Both the position numbers and the translations under genes were made by a program. Shown one piece after another: positions 43,601 through 53,744 of a stretch of DNA of 64,000 nucleotides. The notes beneath the pieces are model-generated. The model made no database searches. It was not told the origin of the DNA and worked only from the letters and a program-made list of their open reading frames with translations. Source of the DNA: Theocolax elegans (Eukaryota > Arthropoda > Insecta > Hymenoptera > Cerocephalidae); the NCBI GenBank assembly GCA_026168455.1, contig CM047429.1, positions 55,745,027-55,809,026 of the forward strand, given 5' to 3'. Within the stretch, counting starts at the first letter, position 1; the number at the start of each line of letters is the position of its first letter.

Positions 43601-44272
43601 ATGGATGTTGTGATTGATATTCAGTGCTTTAAAGATAACAAGAATTGCGTTTTACCGAAAGAGGTGGCAGTTTTTGCTTTAAAGCATGATTTTAGTGCAC
43701 ATTGGATCGTATCTCCTACGTGTAGGTTTAAACGTTTAAAGAAGGACATTTTGAAGCAAAATAATTGGCTGACACTGTATCATCATGGTTTAGATTGGCA
43801 TGATGGTGACGTGACGCAGAAACGTCTAGAAAAGAATTTGCAAGATATTTTTAGCAGAGCCCGCAAAATATACGTAAGAGGAAGGGAGAAGTTTGAGTTT
43901 ATAAGGAAGCTGACTACGCGTGAAACTATTAACTTGGAACTCGATGACTCTTGTCCGCCGTTTAAGCATTTAAATTGGAGTGAAAAGTATTGTTTACAGC
44001 ACGCTGTAAAACCCTCTTATTTGCAGTATAGCTGCGCATTGAACAATGCATTTCGACTAAAGTGCTGGTTAAGTAAACGAGACAACTTGGAGGGAGAGTG
44101 GTCGTTTGACCCGCCTCTCAATCTCTGCGATGAATACGTTCGAGATTCTGGAAATTCTGCGGAGACTAGAGATCCATACGATTGGGGTGTACCCCGCGGA
44201 CGAGATACCCCAGATATGGTCAAGACCAGCTGGTCTTGTTTTCAACACGCAACCACGGAGGAAGCGTGGTGA
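43601..44272 (+). CDS. Unknown Polinton protein
   Basis: Up to 223 residues. The N-terminus MDVVIDIQCFKDNKN and KEVAVFALKH with later YHHGLDWHDGDV, KIYVRGREK and YSCALNNAFRLKCW resemble a family of uncharacterised proteins encoded in insect Polintons and related elements. The regularly placed acidic residues near the N-terminus recall nuclease folds, but I cannot support a catalytic assignment. The last ~48 codons overlap the protease gene in another frame, so the conserved part probably ends near residue 165. Confidence 0.65.
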   Translation: MDVVIDIQCFKDNKNCVLPKEVAVFALKHDFSAHWIVSPTCRFKRLKKDILKQNNWLTLYHHGLDWHDGDVTQKRLEKNLQDIFSRARKIYVRGREKFEFIRKLTTRETINLELDDSCPPFKHLNWSEKYCLQHAVKPSYLQYSCALNNAFRLKCWLSKRDNLEGEWSFDPPLNLCDEYVRDSGNSAETRDPYDWGVPRGRDTPDMVKTSWSCFQHATTEEAW

Positions 44273-44582
44273 ACATTGGGTGGCTGTGTACGTGACGAGA
44301 GACGGCACGGGGTTTTACTTTGACAGTTTTGGCGTGCCACCACGTATTCCTGCATACATAAATCGTATACACAAAAATTGCAGAAAATTTAAGTGGAATC
44401 GTACGCGCTTACAAAGCACATTTTCGAAAGCTTGCGGCTACTATTGTATCATGTTTTTATACTACATGGTGAGCGGCTTAGGTTTCACGCGTTTCTTGGA
44501 AAACTTTTCGTCCAACTTTGTAAAAAATGACGAAATTGCAAAAAAATTTCTAGAACGATTACGTTTGTGGAAATACCAATGA
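44130..44582 (+). CDS. pro: Adenain-like cysteine protease (maturation)
   Basis: About 150 residues from the ATG at 44130 (an in-frame upstream extension to 44106 is possible). Belongs to the C48/adenain superfamily and would process virion precursors. Catalytic residues in order: His49 in GEHWVAVYV, Asp65 in FYFDSFG, Gln95 in TRLQSTFSK and Cys102 in ACGYYCIMFLYY. All four are present. The 5' 143 nt overlap the preceding gene. Confidence 0.88.
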   Translation: MNTFEILEILRRLEIHTIGVYPADEIPQIWSRPAGLVFNTQPRRKRGEHWVAVYVTRDGTGFYFDSFGVPPRIPAYINRIHKNCRKFKWNRTRLQSTFSKACGYYCIMFLYYMVSGLGFTRFLENFSSNFVKNDEIAKKFLERLRLWKYQ

Positions 44583-44642
44583 TGCTTACACTGATGATTT
44601 GTTAACGAGGTTTGATTGGTGCCCCACTATCCGAAAAGTAGA

Positions 44643-44678
44643 ATAAATTGCGACGATTTTGCGAGAGGTTGGATCAGT
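44643..44678 (+). promoter_or_regulatory. Candidate core promoter of the distal gene
   Basis: ATAAAT at about 44643-44648 and TCAGT at 44674-44678 (A at 44676) share the 33-nt spacing; the ATG is at 44734. Confidence 0.5.
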
Positions 44679-44733
44679 CTCTTTTGAGCTCGCAAGTGAA
44701 CAGTTGTAAAGCAAGTGGAGAGAAAAAAACATC

Positions 44734-45498
44734 ATGGCTGCACGCAAGTACCGCTGTCATCAGGTATTACCGATGGTCTACGGGTTAAATAATTCATACA
44801 ACAAAATAATACTTGTCGGACTGGAGAATTCTTCGATCGAGAGTCAGAATTTTCGACCGACGATACGCATCAGCGGTCAGGATTTTTGCGGACTTGCATT
44901 TTCCCCGGAAACTTGGGAAGCCTTCAAAAGTCAATTTGAAAAAATTGATAAATATTTTGACGTTTATGAAAGTGACGATTTATTGGACCAGCAGATTAGC
45001 ATCCCTGGGTACATTATTCGATTCACTATTAGCTATTCGGATCGAGCAATCGAGCTGATTGAGGATACGCAGAGGGAGGAGGAGGAGGAGAGCGAGGAGC
45101 CGATAAAAAAGCGATATCGACGTTCCACGGTATTTAAACGAATAACCTTTGAAAATATTAAAAAACTGTGTAAATGTATTGATAAGCGGATTGAATATTT
45201 AACAAAGGTGGCAAAATGTATGACTGTTGTGTTGGATGAAATTGTGTGTAAAGTCAAATCTACGTTACAAAATAAAGAAAATGCTCAATATACGTATTTC
45301 ATGATGTGCGATGTTGAATATGCGGCGCGTGTGATGGATAAGAGTATTATTATAAAGAATGTCATCGATAATTTACAGAAAAATGAATTAATTTTAAGTG
45401 AAGAAGATGTATCTATAGTGGTGTATGAATTGATTGCGCTACATTTGTATACGCTTGTGGTACTATTGAATAAATCGATTTATTCGGATTGTCAGTAG
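44734..45498 (+). CDS. Distal Polinton gene (unknown)
   Basis: 254 residues. Residues ~40-75 (PTIRISGQDFCGLAFSPETW, then FKSQFEKIDKYFD) vaguely recall the ssDNA-binding PC4 fold (strand, then a Trp-containing helix); this is weak. Then come an acidic stretch (REEEEESEEP), a basic KKRYRR, and a helical C-terminal half (KKLCKCIDKRIEYLTK, YFMMCDVEYAARVMD). An AATAAATAAT signal follows the stop at about 45547, so it probably ends a transcription unit. Confidence 0.6.
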   Translation: MAARKYRCHQVLPMVYGLNNSYNKIILVGLENSSIESQNFRPTIRISGQDFCGLAFSPETWEAFKSQFEKIDKYFDVYESDDLLDQQISIPGYIIRFTISYSDRAIELIEDTQREEEEESEEPIKKRYRRSTVFKRITFENIKKLCKCIDKRIEYLTKVAKCMTVVLDEIVCKVKSTLQNKENAQYTYFMMCDVEYAARVMDKSIIIKNVIDNLQKNELILSEEDVSIVVYELIALHLYTLVVLLNKSIYSDCQ

Positions 45499-45804
45499 AA
45501 TGTGTGTATCCTGTAAAATTCTTGTAATATCGATCGAAGTACCTAGAATAAATAATTATTACTATAAATAATGATTTATAAATTACTTACCTTTCTCACT
45601 ACCGCCCCACCCCACCCCCCACCCCACCTTCTATCCCATTGTCCGGGACAAAATTTTATTTGAAATTATATTTAAAAATTTATATAAAGGAAAATATTCA
45701 GAGTAATACACAGTCACAGAGTTTGGACAAATTTTTGTAAATTTTGCAATATTTATCAGAACTACTACGTGCGATACACTAATTTTGCAATGGCCAAAAA
45801 TTCA

Positions 45805-46190
45805 AAAATTCAAAAATTGAAGCAGTACCTTTAAAGCGTAGCGCTAATATTGCTAAGTTTTTAACAAAGCGTTAAAAATAAATTAATTAATAAAGAAAAT
45901 CATATCTAAAGTACACACTTAATTCAAATATTTACAAATATACATATAAGCAGCGCCTTTAAAGAGTAGCGCTCAAAATTTTAAAATAAATCATCAATAG
46001 AACAATTCATAAATTGAAGCAGTACCTTTAAAGCGTAGCGTTAATATTGCTAAGTTTTTAACAAAGCGTTAAAAATAAATTAATTAATAAAAAAAATCAT
46101 ATCTAAAGTGCACACTTAATTCAAATATTTACAAATATACATATAAGCAGCACCTTTAAAGAGTAGCACTCAAAATTTCAAAATAAATGA
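45805..46190 (+). repeat. Subterminal repeat, copies 2 and 3 in tandem
   Basis: Two units with ~197-bp period (AAAGCGTAGCGCTAATATTG and AAAGCGTAGCGTTAATATTG, each followed by AAGCAGCGCC-like or AAGCAGCACC-like ends). They match the single left copy at 28840-28981 in direct orientation. Confidence 0.8.
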
Positions 46191-46315
46191 ACAATATATA
46201 TTGAACAAAATATATGAACTGAACAAAATATGTGAACAATATATGTCAGTCCCAAGCCTGTAATCGCAGAGGGAAAATGAAATTAAACAAAAAAATTATA
46301 AAACAAAAAAATAAT

Positions 46316-46375
46316 GTTACTTTCCGAAGACGATGTCCAGGTTGTCAGGATGACCTCCAGGTCAACTACCCATCC
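46316..46375. repeat. Diverged TIR unit remnant
   Basis: GAAGACGATGTCCAGG followed by TGTCAGGATGACCTCCAGGTC matches one 108-bp TIR unit in the right-TIR orientation but is 2.5 kb internal. It suggests that the right end was once closer, or that a unit moved. Confidence 0.6.
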
Positions 46376-46419
46376 TCCATTAATTCCCTCACCTTACCCT
46401 ATTTTAACTCTTTTTAAAA

Positions 46420-46711
46420 AACTCAAGTTCATGATAATGAGTCAATAAATGAAAATGCTACTCCTCATTTAAAAAAAAAATTAGATGTTATTGCAGAACT
46501 TAAGAGTAAACAAAAAAAAAATAAAAATAATATGTATGATGGTAAAATAGCAAATAATTATTTTAATGAATCTTTAATAATTGAAAATTGTTTTGGTACA
46601 ATGTCTGAAATTTGTAAATATTGCCATGCAAAACATTTTTCATGTGAATACAATAAAAATAAATTATTTTCAAGTTGTTGTCAATTCATTTCATGCCGAA
46701 ATCTCATGTGA
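46420..46711 (+). pseudogene. Helitron-like N-terminal fragment
   Basis: An open stretch without a useful ATG contains MSEICKYCHAKHFSCE and SSCCQ, the Cys/His pattern typical of the N-terminal part of Helitron Rep-helicase proteins. It ends abruptly where the 451-bp duplication begins. No Rep or helicase motifs are seen downstream, so it is a fragment that inserted into or was captured by the Polinton. Confidence 0.45.
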
Positions 46712-47585
46712 TATTTCAATTGGAGGTGTTTAAATTTGCTAAATAATAAAAATCAATTTCTCACGTGAGATTTTGTAATAGGGATAGAAAGTTTTAATAA
46801 ACATATTTTATGGAGTATACATTAAATATAACTATACCTAATTGATAATAACAATATTTATATTTGTAATATAAATTATATATTTTTATTATTTCTTTTA
46901 GTAGTGACTTCTTTTATCTTAAATAACAATTTTACTCTTTTTCTGAGTTTTATTTTCGTACGAGATCGACCCTAATTGATAATGTTCACATTGTCTATTC
47001 AAATTACATTCGTAACAACTTACTTCATTAAAATTAATTTTTTGGGGCTCGCATCTACTCCATTTCCATTGATGGACTCGCATAGTTCCTTTGAATGGAG
47101 AAAACAATTGTTAAGAAATAATGTTTATTTTTAGTTCATTTCATGCCAAAATCTCATGTGATATTTCAATTGGAGGTGTTTAAATTTGCTAAATAATAAA
47201 AAATCAATTTCTCACGTGAGATTTTGTAATAGGGATAGAAAGTTTTAATAAACATATTTTATGGAGTATACATTAAATATAACTATACCTAATTGATAAT
47301 AACAATATTTATATTTGTAATATAAATTATATATTTTTATTATTTCTTTTAGTAGTGACTTCTTTTATCTTAAATAACAATTTTACTCTTTTTCTGAGTT
47401 TTATTTTCGTACGAGATCGACCCTAATTGATAATGTTCACATTGTCTATTCAAATTACATTCGTAACAACTTACTTCATTAAAATTAATTTTTTGGGGCT
47501 CGCATCTACTCCATTTCCATTGATGGACTCGCATAGTTCCTTTGAATGGAGAAAACAATTGTTAAGAAATAATGTTTATTTTTAG
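46686..47585. repeat. 451-bp tandem duplication
   Basis: 46686-47135 is repeated almost exactly at 47136-47585. Each copy ends in AATGTTTATTTTTAG. A minus-strand frame of 62 codons in each copy (for example RCEPQKINFNEVSCYECNLN) has a Cys pair but no recognised family. Confidence 0.85.
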
Positions 47586-48869
47586 TCAAAACAGTAAAGC
47601 ATGTAATGATCAGCATCGATTATTCGTTATAAAAGAAATTTGGACAGGGGATGTTACATGCCAGGGAAGATTACATAGATTGTTTTTTAAATTTTATTAT
47701 GTTAACATTCAAAATTTCCACATCGGAATAATACTGTTTTTATGTAGTTACTTTATCTGAAATTTACTCTATGAATTGGTTTTAAAAAATTTATTAGTTT
47801 TCCAATTATACTCTACCAGAGGAATTACATTAAAAAAGGTAACCGCTGAATTACCACAAAAACATGCCCGTATTTTTTGCTTAACATAATGAAATATTAA
47901 AAATAAAATTTTTACCTCTAAAGTAAACCAAAAGTTAACAATTTCACCTGGTCAGAAAAATGTTTTATGTTTACAATTAATTTTAAAGACATTAATCATA
48001 ACACAGCTATTATAAATAACAAGTTTGTTACAAAGTTCAGCAAGTTCAGTGCACTTCAAAAATCAGTAAATGTTCAGATTTTCAACTTGATTTTAATTGT
48101 GGTTATCAAAATGAACAATTAAGTTTTGAACCCGTTTTTGAAATAAAGAAATACGCCTATAATCGCACCAGTTAATATGCGATTATGGCCTTCTTACAGC
48201 CAGGGGACGTTACATTTCAAACTTTAAGCAACTTAAACTTGGCAATAAAATCAACTTTTATCAAGTTTCACGGCTGACTTACATTAAATTACATATATTG
48301 TACTTAGAATATATTATTCGTAATTTTATATATGATATAATGGGATATATTCCACTATTACACAATTGTGCACGTTAGATGATTTTCACCCACATTTCCA
48401 AAAGAATTAAAAAATTTGGTTATAGGTAATACGAAATATAGTACGAATTTTCGTCAAAACATAAGACAATACAACAATTCTTTAGCTTAAATTATTATCC
48501 TTATTAATGCGTTCATTAATTAATAAAATACTAAAATCAGACAATGTATGTTGACAATATTGTAGCAATATGACATTCTTCCAACAATATCGCTGCAATA
48601 TGAAGTGCTGTCTGGGTAGGAATGTATCTATTCCTTTATACCTAATGAGTATTTTCTTAACCTTGCATTTTTTTAGGAAAGAAAATTTTGGAAACAAGAT
48701 TGTACTCTATTCTCATTCAAGGGAAAAAAAATTATAGTGTATTTGGTATTTATTACTCAAAATACTATTAACACAAATCACATATTTATATTTTCGGTTT
48801 GGAAACTTTACATTTTAACCTTCAGACTACCGAGATTTTAGAAATGAAATCGTCCTTTAAAAGTTTCTG
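47586..48869. other. Polinton right subterminal DNA, no gene seen
   Basis: AT-rich with short frames only. CAATATTGTAGCAATATG and ATATCGCTGCAATATG near 48555-48605 are small palindromic clusters followed by GCTGTCTGGGTA, a string whose inverse (TACCCAGACAGC) also occurs near 25776. Confidence 0.4.
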
Positions 48870-49888
48870 AATTGCCAAACTGCTTGAATATGCAAAAAAA
48901 ATTGTCACTTCCTCAAGACGATGTCCAGGTGGTCAGGGTGACCTCCGGGTCATCTGGACATCGTCTACTGGTAAGTAGTGTACCACCCTGCTTGAATATG
49001 CAAAAAAAATTGTCACTTCCTGAAGACGATGTCCAGGTGGTCAGGGTGACCTCCGGGTCATCTGGACATCGTCTACTGGTAAGTAGTGTGCCACCCTGCT
49101 TGAATATGCAAAAAAAATTGTCACTTCCTCAAGACGATGTCCAGGTGGTCAGGGTGACCTCCGGGTCATCTGGACATCGTCTACTGGTAGGTAGTGTACC
49201 ACCCTGCTTGAATATGCAAAAAAAATTGTCACTTCCTGAAGACGATGTCCAGGTGGTCAGGGTGACCTCCGGGTCATCTGAACATCGTCTACTGGTAAGT
49301 AGTGTACCACCCTGCTTGAATATGCAAAAAAAAATTGTCACTTCCTGAAGACGATGTCCAGGTGGTCAGGGTGACCTCCGGGTCATCTGGACATCGTCTA
49401 CTGGTAATTAGTGTGCCACCCTGCTTGAATATGCAAAAAAAATTGTCACTTCCTGAAGACGATGTCCAGGTGGTCAGGGTAACCTCCGGGTCATCTGGAC
49501 ATCGTCTACTGGTAAGTAGTGTGCCACCTTGCTTGAATATGCAAAAAAAATTGTCACTTCCTGAAGACGATGTCCAGGTGGTCAGGGTGAACTGCGGGTC
49601 ATCTGGACATCGTCTACTGGTAAGTAGTGTGCCACCCTGCTTGAATATGCAAAAAAAAAATTGTCACTTCCTGAAGACGATGTCTAGGTGGTCAGGGTAC
49701 ACCCCATACCACCACCCCTTCCCCCTTCAAATTTTACCCCTTTTAAAAAAGCAACTAAAAACATTAACCCCCAACAGTGCGTCAAAAAACATGTGATACA
49801 TCGATTTATCAAAAAATATCGTCACTTCGACAATTACGTCATACAAATAGATTGACGTCACAGAAAGGGAGAAAGGTTTTTGATGGAA
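48870..49888 (-). repeat. Polinton right TIR with 108-bp tandem units
   Basis: Inverse of the left TIR but with about eight 108-bp units (starting near 48884, 48990, 49098, 49205, 49313, 49421, 49530 and 49637) instead of about five. The outer 180 bp match the left TIR exactly by eye. The last unit carries a longer A run and CTAGG in place of CCAGG, as in the left TIR. Confidence 0.9.
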
Positions 49889-50899
49889 GCAGCTTAATAT
49901 AATATAGATGATCAACTATGATCAAAGCAACCTAACTGAATTTAATTAATTAATAATAGATTTTTAATAATATTTCATGATGCTCATTTTATTTCATCAC
50001 ACGAGACAAAACTCTACTTTTCCCCACTAGTATCATAATGTACTATTATTACTTTCCAAGCTTATATTTACTAACTTGACTAATTACTTTCTTCATTGAA
50101 TATGCTTAAAACAAAATAGTTCAAACAATTGTGAAAAGCAAATAATTCACACATTTTTAATTTGAAGTATTACTTTACTATCACTTTTCTAAATACTATG
50201 TAATTTTGTAATACAAAAATACTTGAAAATTTTTGCAAATACTGTTATAATTTAAAAACTGAAACTCTTAATATAATTTATGAAAATTTGAAATAAAAGA
50301 TTAATTTACCAAGTAAAAAAGAGACAGTGTCAATCTTTCAATCTTTTCTTTATATCTTCTACTCTGATAAAATATTTCTTACAGTTTCTAAATCGACTTC
50401 CGATTGTCTACTTACAGTCTGCAAATGAATCCAACTCTATCAATTTCTAGTGTAAAAGGAACTTGTCTTGACTCCTCCAACGATACCAGGTATATCCAAA
50501 AGCCATTTTTGATTCCTTTGAATTTAATGTATTTCATGTACATACATCTGTATACTTGTTTTAAAAGACACTATAAATACTTGAAATGTTTCAGTTTAAA
50601 ATGGTTTATGAATATCGTTGCAATTTAACTAAGAAAGTTTCCTTGGACATTCGATAGCAATAATGCTAATAGCAAGAGCGAAACAAACTTTCAATAATCT
50701 TATATAAAATTGTCATTGATTTAAAATGATAACTTTTTTCCTAAAAACACCAATTATAACAAAATGTTTTAGTATATTAAAATATACAATCGAGTCGAAA
50801 ATTGAATCTATCTATATGTACTCATATGAATAAATATTTGTATACATAAGTGTCCAGATACATTTACGTGTAAAAAAAGTATATATATATATATATATA
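49889..50899. other. Intergenic DNA, no gene seen
   Basis: AT-rich, no convincing frames. It ends in a TA run (50881-50899) into which the next element inserted. Confidence 0.5.
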
Positions 50900-51974
50900 C
50901 ACTGCCAGTCACTTACTTTTACCCCCCCTGGAGCAAAATAGGATAAAGTTTAAAGTTTTGTATCTTTGAAAGAGATCATCGTACAAAAACCAGTCGGAGA
51001 CCATTTGAAAGCTTATTTTAATACCTTTCGATTGGCCTAAGTCACTTATAAAAAATACTATTTTTTGAAACTATTAAATGGCAATAAACTAGTTTCAAAA
51101 AAAAAATTTTTGGACACCTTTTTGAATTCAATGCAGTTTTCAAAAGATTGACGAAACCAAAAAGTTATCCAGATAGATTTTTAGCTTTTTTCAACAGCTT
51201 TCGACTGGTTTTTTTTTCATTTTTGTAACTTTATTTTAAACAAAGTTACGGTAGTTTTTGCTCGAAAATAGCCTTTTTTTAAAAATCTAAATATATTAAA
51301 AACTTTTATAGATACAAAAAAATGATAAAGAGAAAAAATGTCACTTTTATATCGTAGAATACGAAAATGTTTTAAGTAAGAGCAAACAAAAAAATTTTTT
51401 ATTATCTGTATTTTTTTTAAGTACAATCATCTTTGAAAAAAATCAACCTGCAGAGGTAAAATATACAGTTAATAAAAAATTTTTTTGTTTGCTCTTACTT
51501 AAAACATTTTCGTATTCTACGATATAAAAGTGACATTTTTTCTCTTTATCATTTTTTTGTATCTATAAAAGTTTTTAATATATTTAGATTTTAAAAAAAA
51601 GGCTATTTTCGAGCAAAAACTACCGTAACTTTGTTTAAAATAAAGTTACAAAAATGAAAAAAAAACCAGTCGAAAGCTGTTGAAAAAAGCTAAAAATCTA
51701 TCTGGATAACTTTTTGGTTTCGTCAATCTTTTGAAAACTGCATTGAATTCAAAAAGGTGTCCAAAAATTTTTTTTTTGAAACTAGTTTATTGCCATTTAA
51801 TAGTTTCAAAAAATAGTATTTTTTATAAGTGACTTAGGCCAATCGAAAGGTATTAAAATAAGCTTTCAAATGGTCTCCGACTGGTTTTTGTACGATGATC
51901 TCTTTCAAAGATACAAAACTTTAAACTTTATCCTATTTTGCTCCAGGGGGGGTAAAAGTAAGTGACTGGCACTG
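50900..51974. mobile_element. Near-perfect palindromic Tc1-like fold-back element
   Basis: Starts CACTGCCAGTCACTTACT and ends with its inverse (…AAGTGACTGGCACTG). The two ~505-bp arms (50900-51404 and about 51468-51974) appear almost identical when one is reversed, with a spacer of about 60 bp. TA flanks both ends (50898-50899, 51975-51976), as for Tc1/mariner elements. No transposase. A transcript would form a very long double-stranded RNA. Confidence 0.88.
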
Positions 51975-52051
51975 TACATATACAAAAAAAAATTTCATCT
52001 TCAAGAATTGACAAAACAAGAATGTTGTAAATTGTTTAATTACCTTTTTCT

Positions 52052-52132
52052 TTTCCACGCATAATTCTTGGAAATCTTCTTAGACAATTGTTTTTTGTAA
52101 CTTCCAGAATTGCGGCGACTGTTTTTCGCCAT
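52052..52132 (-). CDS. Short Met-initiated exon-like segment, copy B
   Basis: Starts MAKNSRRNSGSYKKQL and runs to a consensus donor (AAAAAG|GTAATT, about 52053). Basic. It pairs with a similar segment at 52444-52523. The downstream exon was not found. Confidence 0.3.
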
Positions 52133-52443
52133 AATAACTATTTACAGCATTATAACTAAGTCTTCAACGTTTGTAAATATAATTATTATAAATAAACAAC
52201 AGCTTATTTATGATTAACGAACACGCCTTGCTCGAATAGTAGATATTTTGAACGTACGTACTATATAGTGTCGCAACACGCGTAGACAGGTATTAGTTTG
52301 CGGAAGCGCAACCTAAGGAATAAGGATATCTATATAGAGCAAATTAATACAGAACAGAACAGATCTATGCAAACCCGCGAACTTATTATTTAAAATAATA
52401 ATAGTGTATAGTATATTAAAATTATTTAAGTTTCTTTACCTCT

Positions 52444-52523
52444 TTTTTTCCACGTGTGATTCCTGGAATTCTTTCGCGAATATTGTATTTACGACAAAAA
52501 GTGTGGCGACTATTCTTCGCCAT
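52444..52523 (-). CDS. Short Met-initiated exon-like segment, copy A
   Basis: Starts MAKNSRHTFCRKYNIRERIP and reaches a donor-like GAG|GTAAAG. It shares the start, the CGTGGAAAA block and the donor with copy B 391 bp away. Likely a duplicated first exon or repeat-borne sequence; function unknown. Confidence 0.3.
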
Positions 52524-53744
52524 ACTAATTGAAATTATAACATTATTTAAATTAAAACAATGCCTATCACAAGAGATAATTACTGCAATTATACGGCCAG
52601 TGTAATAAATCAATTGTTATTACTAAAAGGCACAAAAACCTGCACGGGCCAGTTTCTTATGCTGTAGCCACATAACACATAACTGTGCGTATGTGTGTGT
52701 CTTGTTTCTTGTAAGGTGTGGCGCTAATAGTCTGTTTAGAAGAATCAGCCAATCAACGACGTAGCTACTGTATGTATTAATAAGATAGGCGGCGCGTACT
52801 CGTGTGCTAGCAAATGCGTTTGTGACAAGAGCCGTAAGGCGCGAAACCGCGTTTGAAAATCTGAACCGTAACGAAAAAAATCGGATCATGTGATCGACTT
52901 GTCGAAGAAAGCTGAACGAATTAAAGAGTTGGTGATGGAATTAGAGGTAAAAAATTGTTATAATTCAAAACCAATTGAATTTGAATAAATATAATAAAAA
53001 TTGTTTTTTCAGGCTATGAAATGTAAAATATACATGGTGCCCAATATAAAACCTTATCGTCGGGAGAAAACTTTTTATAACAAAAATTAGAAATTTTATT
53101 TAAAAAATAATCGACCACAATTTTCAAAACATATTCGTGTAGTTTGTATTTTTATATTTCTAAATGTACCAAATTTTAGTTATTTGTACTTTTTTTATTA
53201 AGACACATGAAATATTAAAGATAAATTATGATTTTGTTTACTTAAAATTTTGTACTCAGTTCCTACATAAAAAAACAATGCGATTGAATAAAAATATTTT
53301 ATTGATATTTATTGACAGTAATAAACAAGTGATAAAAAACTTATATAGCACTTACTCTTTTTGAATAATTCAGTAAGTACTAACGTCAAATGCAACAAAC
53401 CACTTTAAAGAAAACAGTTTCCATTAAAATAAAAAATATAAATTTTATTTATTTACCAAGCTTATTTACTGATTTCATTAATTATTTTCATTTTGTAACT
53501 GTACTTTAAGTTCAGATAATTCGTAAAACTTCAGGAACAAAAAATGTTGCATGTTTTAAATTTAAAAGACAATTGATTACTTATTTGGAAATAAGTATCA
53601 ACATAAAATATTAGTCTGCCTCAATTGCTTACGGTTCAATTAAAAATGATTTAATCTCTCATTTAATTGAACCATGTCTAAGTATATTTAAAAGTATTTA
53701 TAACATTTATGTCGTGAGTGCAACATGGTTTCATTCATATCATA
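52524..53744. other. Intergenic DNA, no gene seen
   Basis: No supported gene. A somewhat GC-richer patch at 52650-52880 has no recognisable product. Confidence 0.4.

Larger units (their letters stand above)
28081..49888 (+). mobile_element. Maverick/Polinton (adintovirus-like) element
   Basis: 21.8 kb bounded by inverted repeats (left TTCCATCAAAAACC, right inverse ending TGATGGAA). It encodes protein-primed PolB, retroviral-type integrase, packaging ATPase, adenain-like protease, a double-jelly-roll-type major capsid protein and several virion proteins, the diagnostic Polinton set, plus a PLA2-like protein. Two core genes have single frameshifts, and the right subterminal region is enlarged by a Helitron-like fragment and a duplication. 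The usual 6-bp target duplication and AG...CT ends were not found, so the outer few bases are uncertain. A penton-type minor capsid gene was not recognised. Confidence 0.93.

Noticed and set aside
48872..49796. Repeat-protein-like frames in the right TIR
   Set aside because: Same explanation as the left TIR; mirror images of the terminal repeats.
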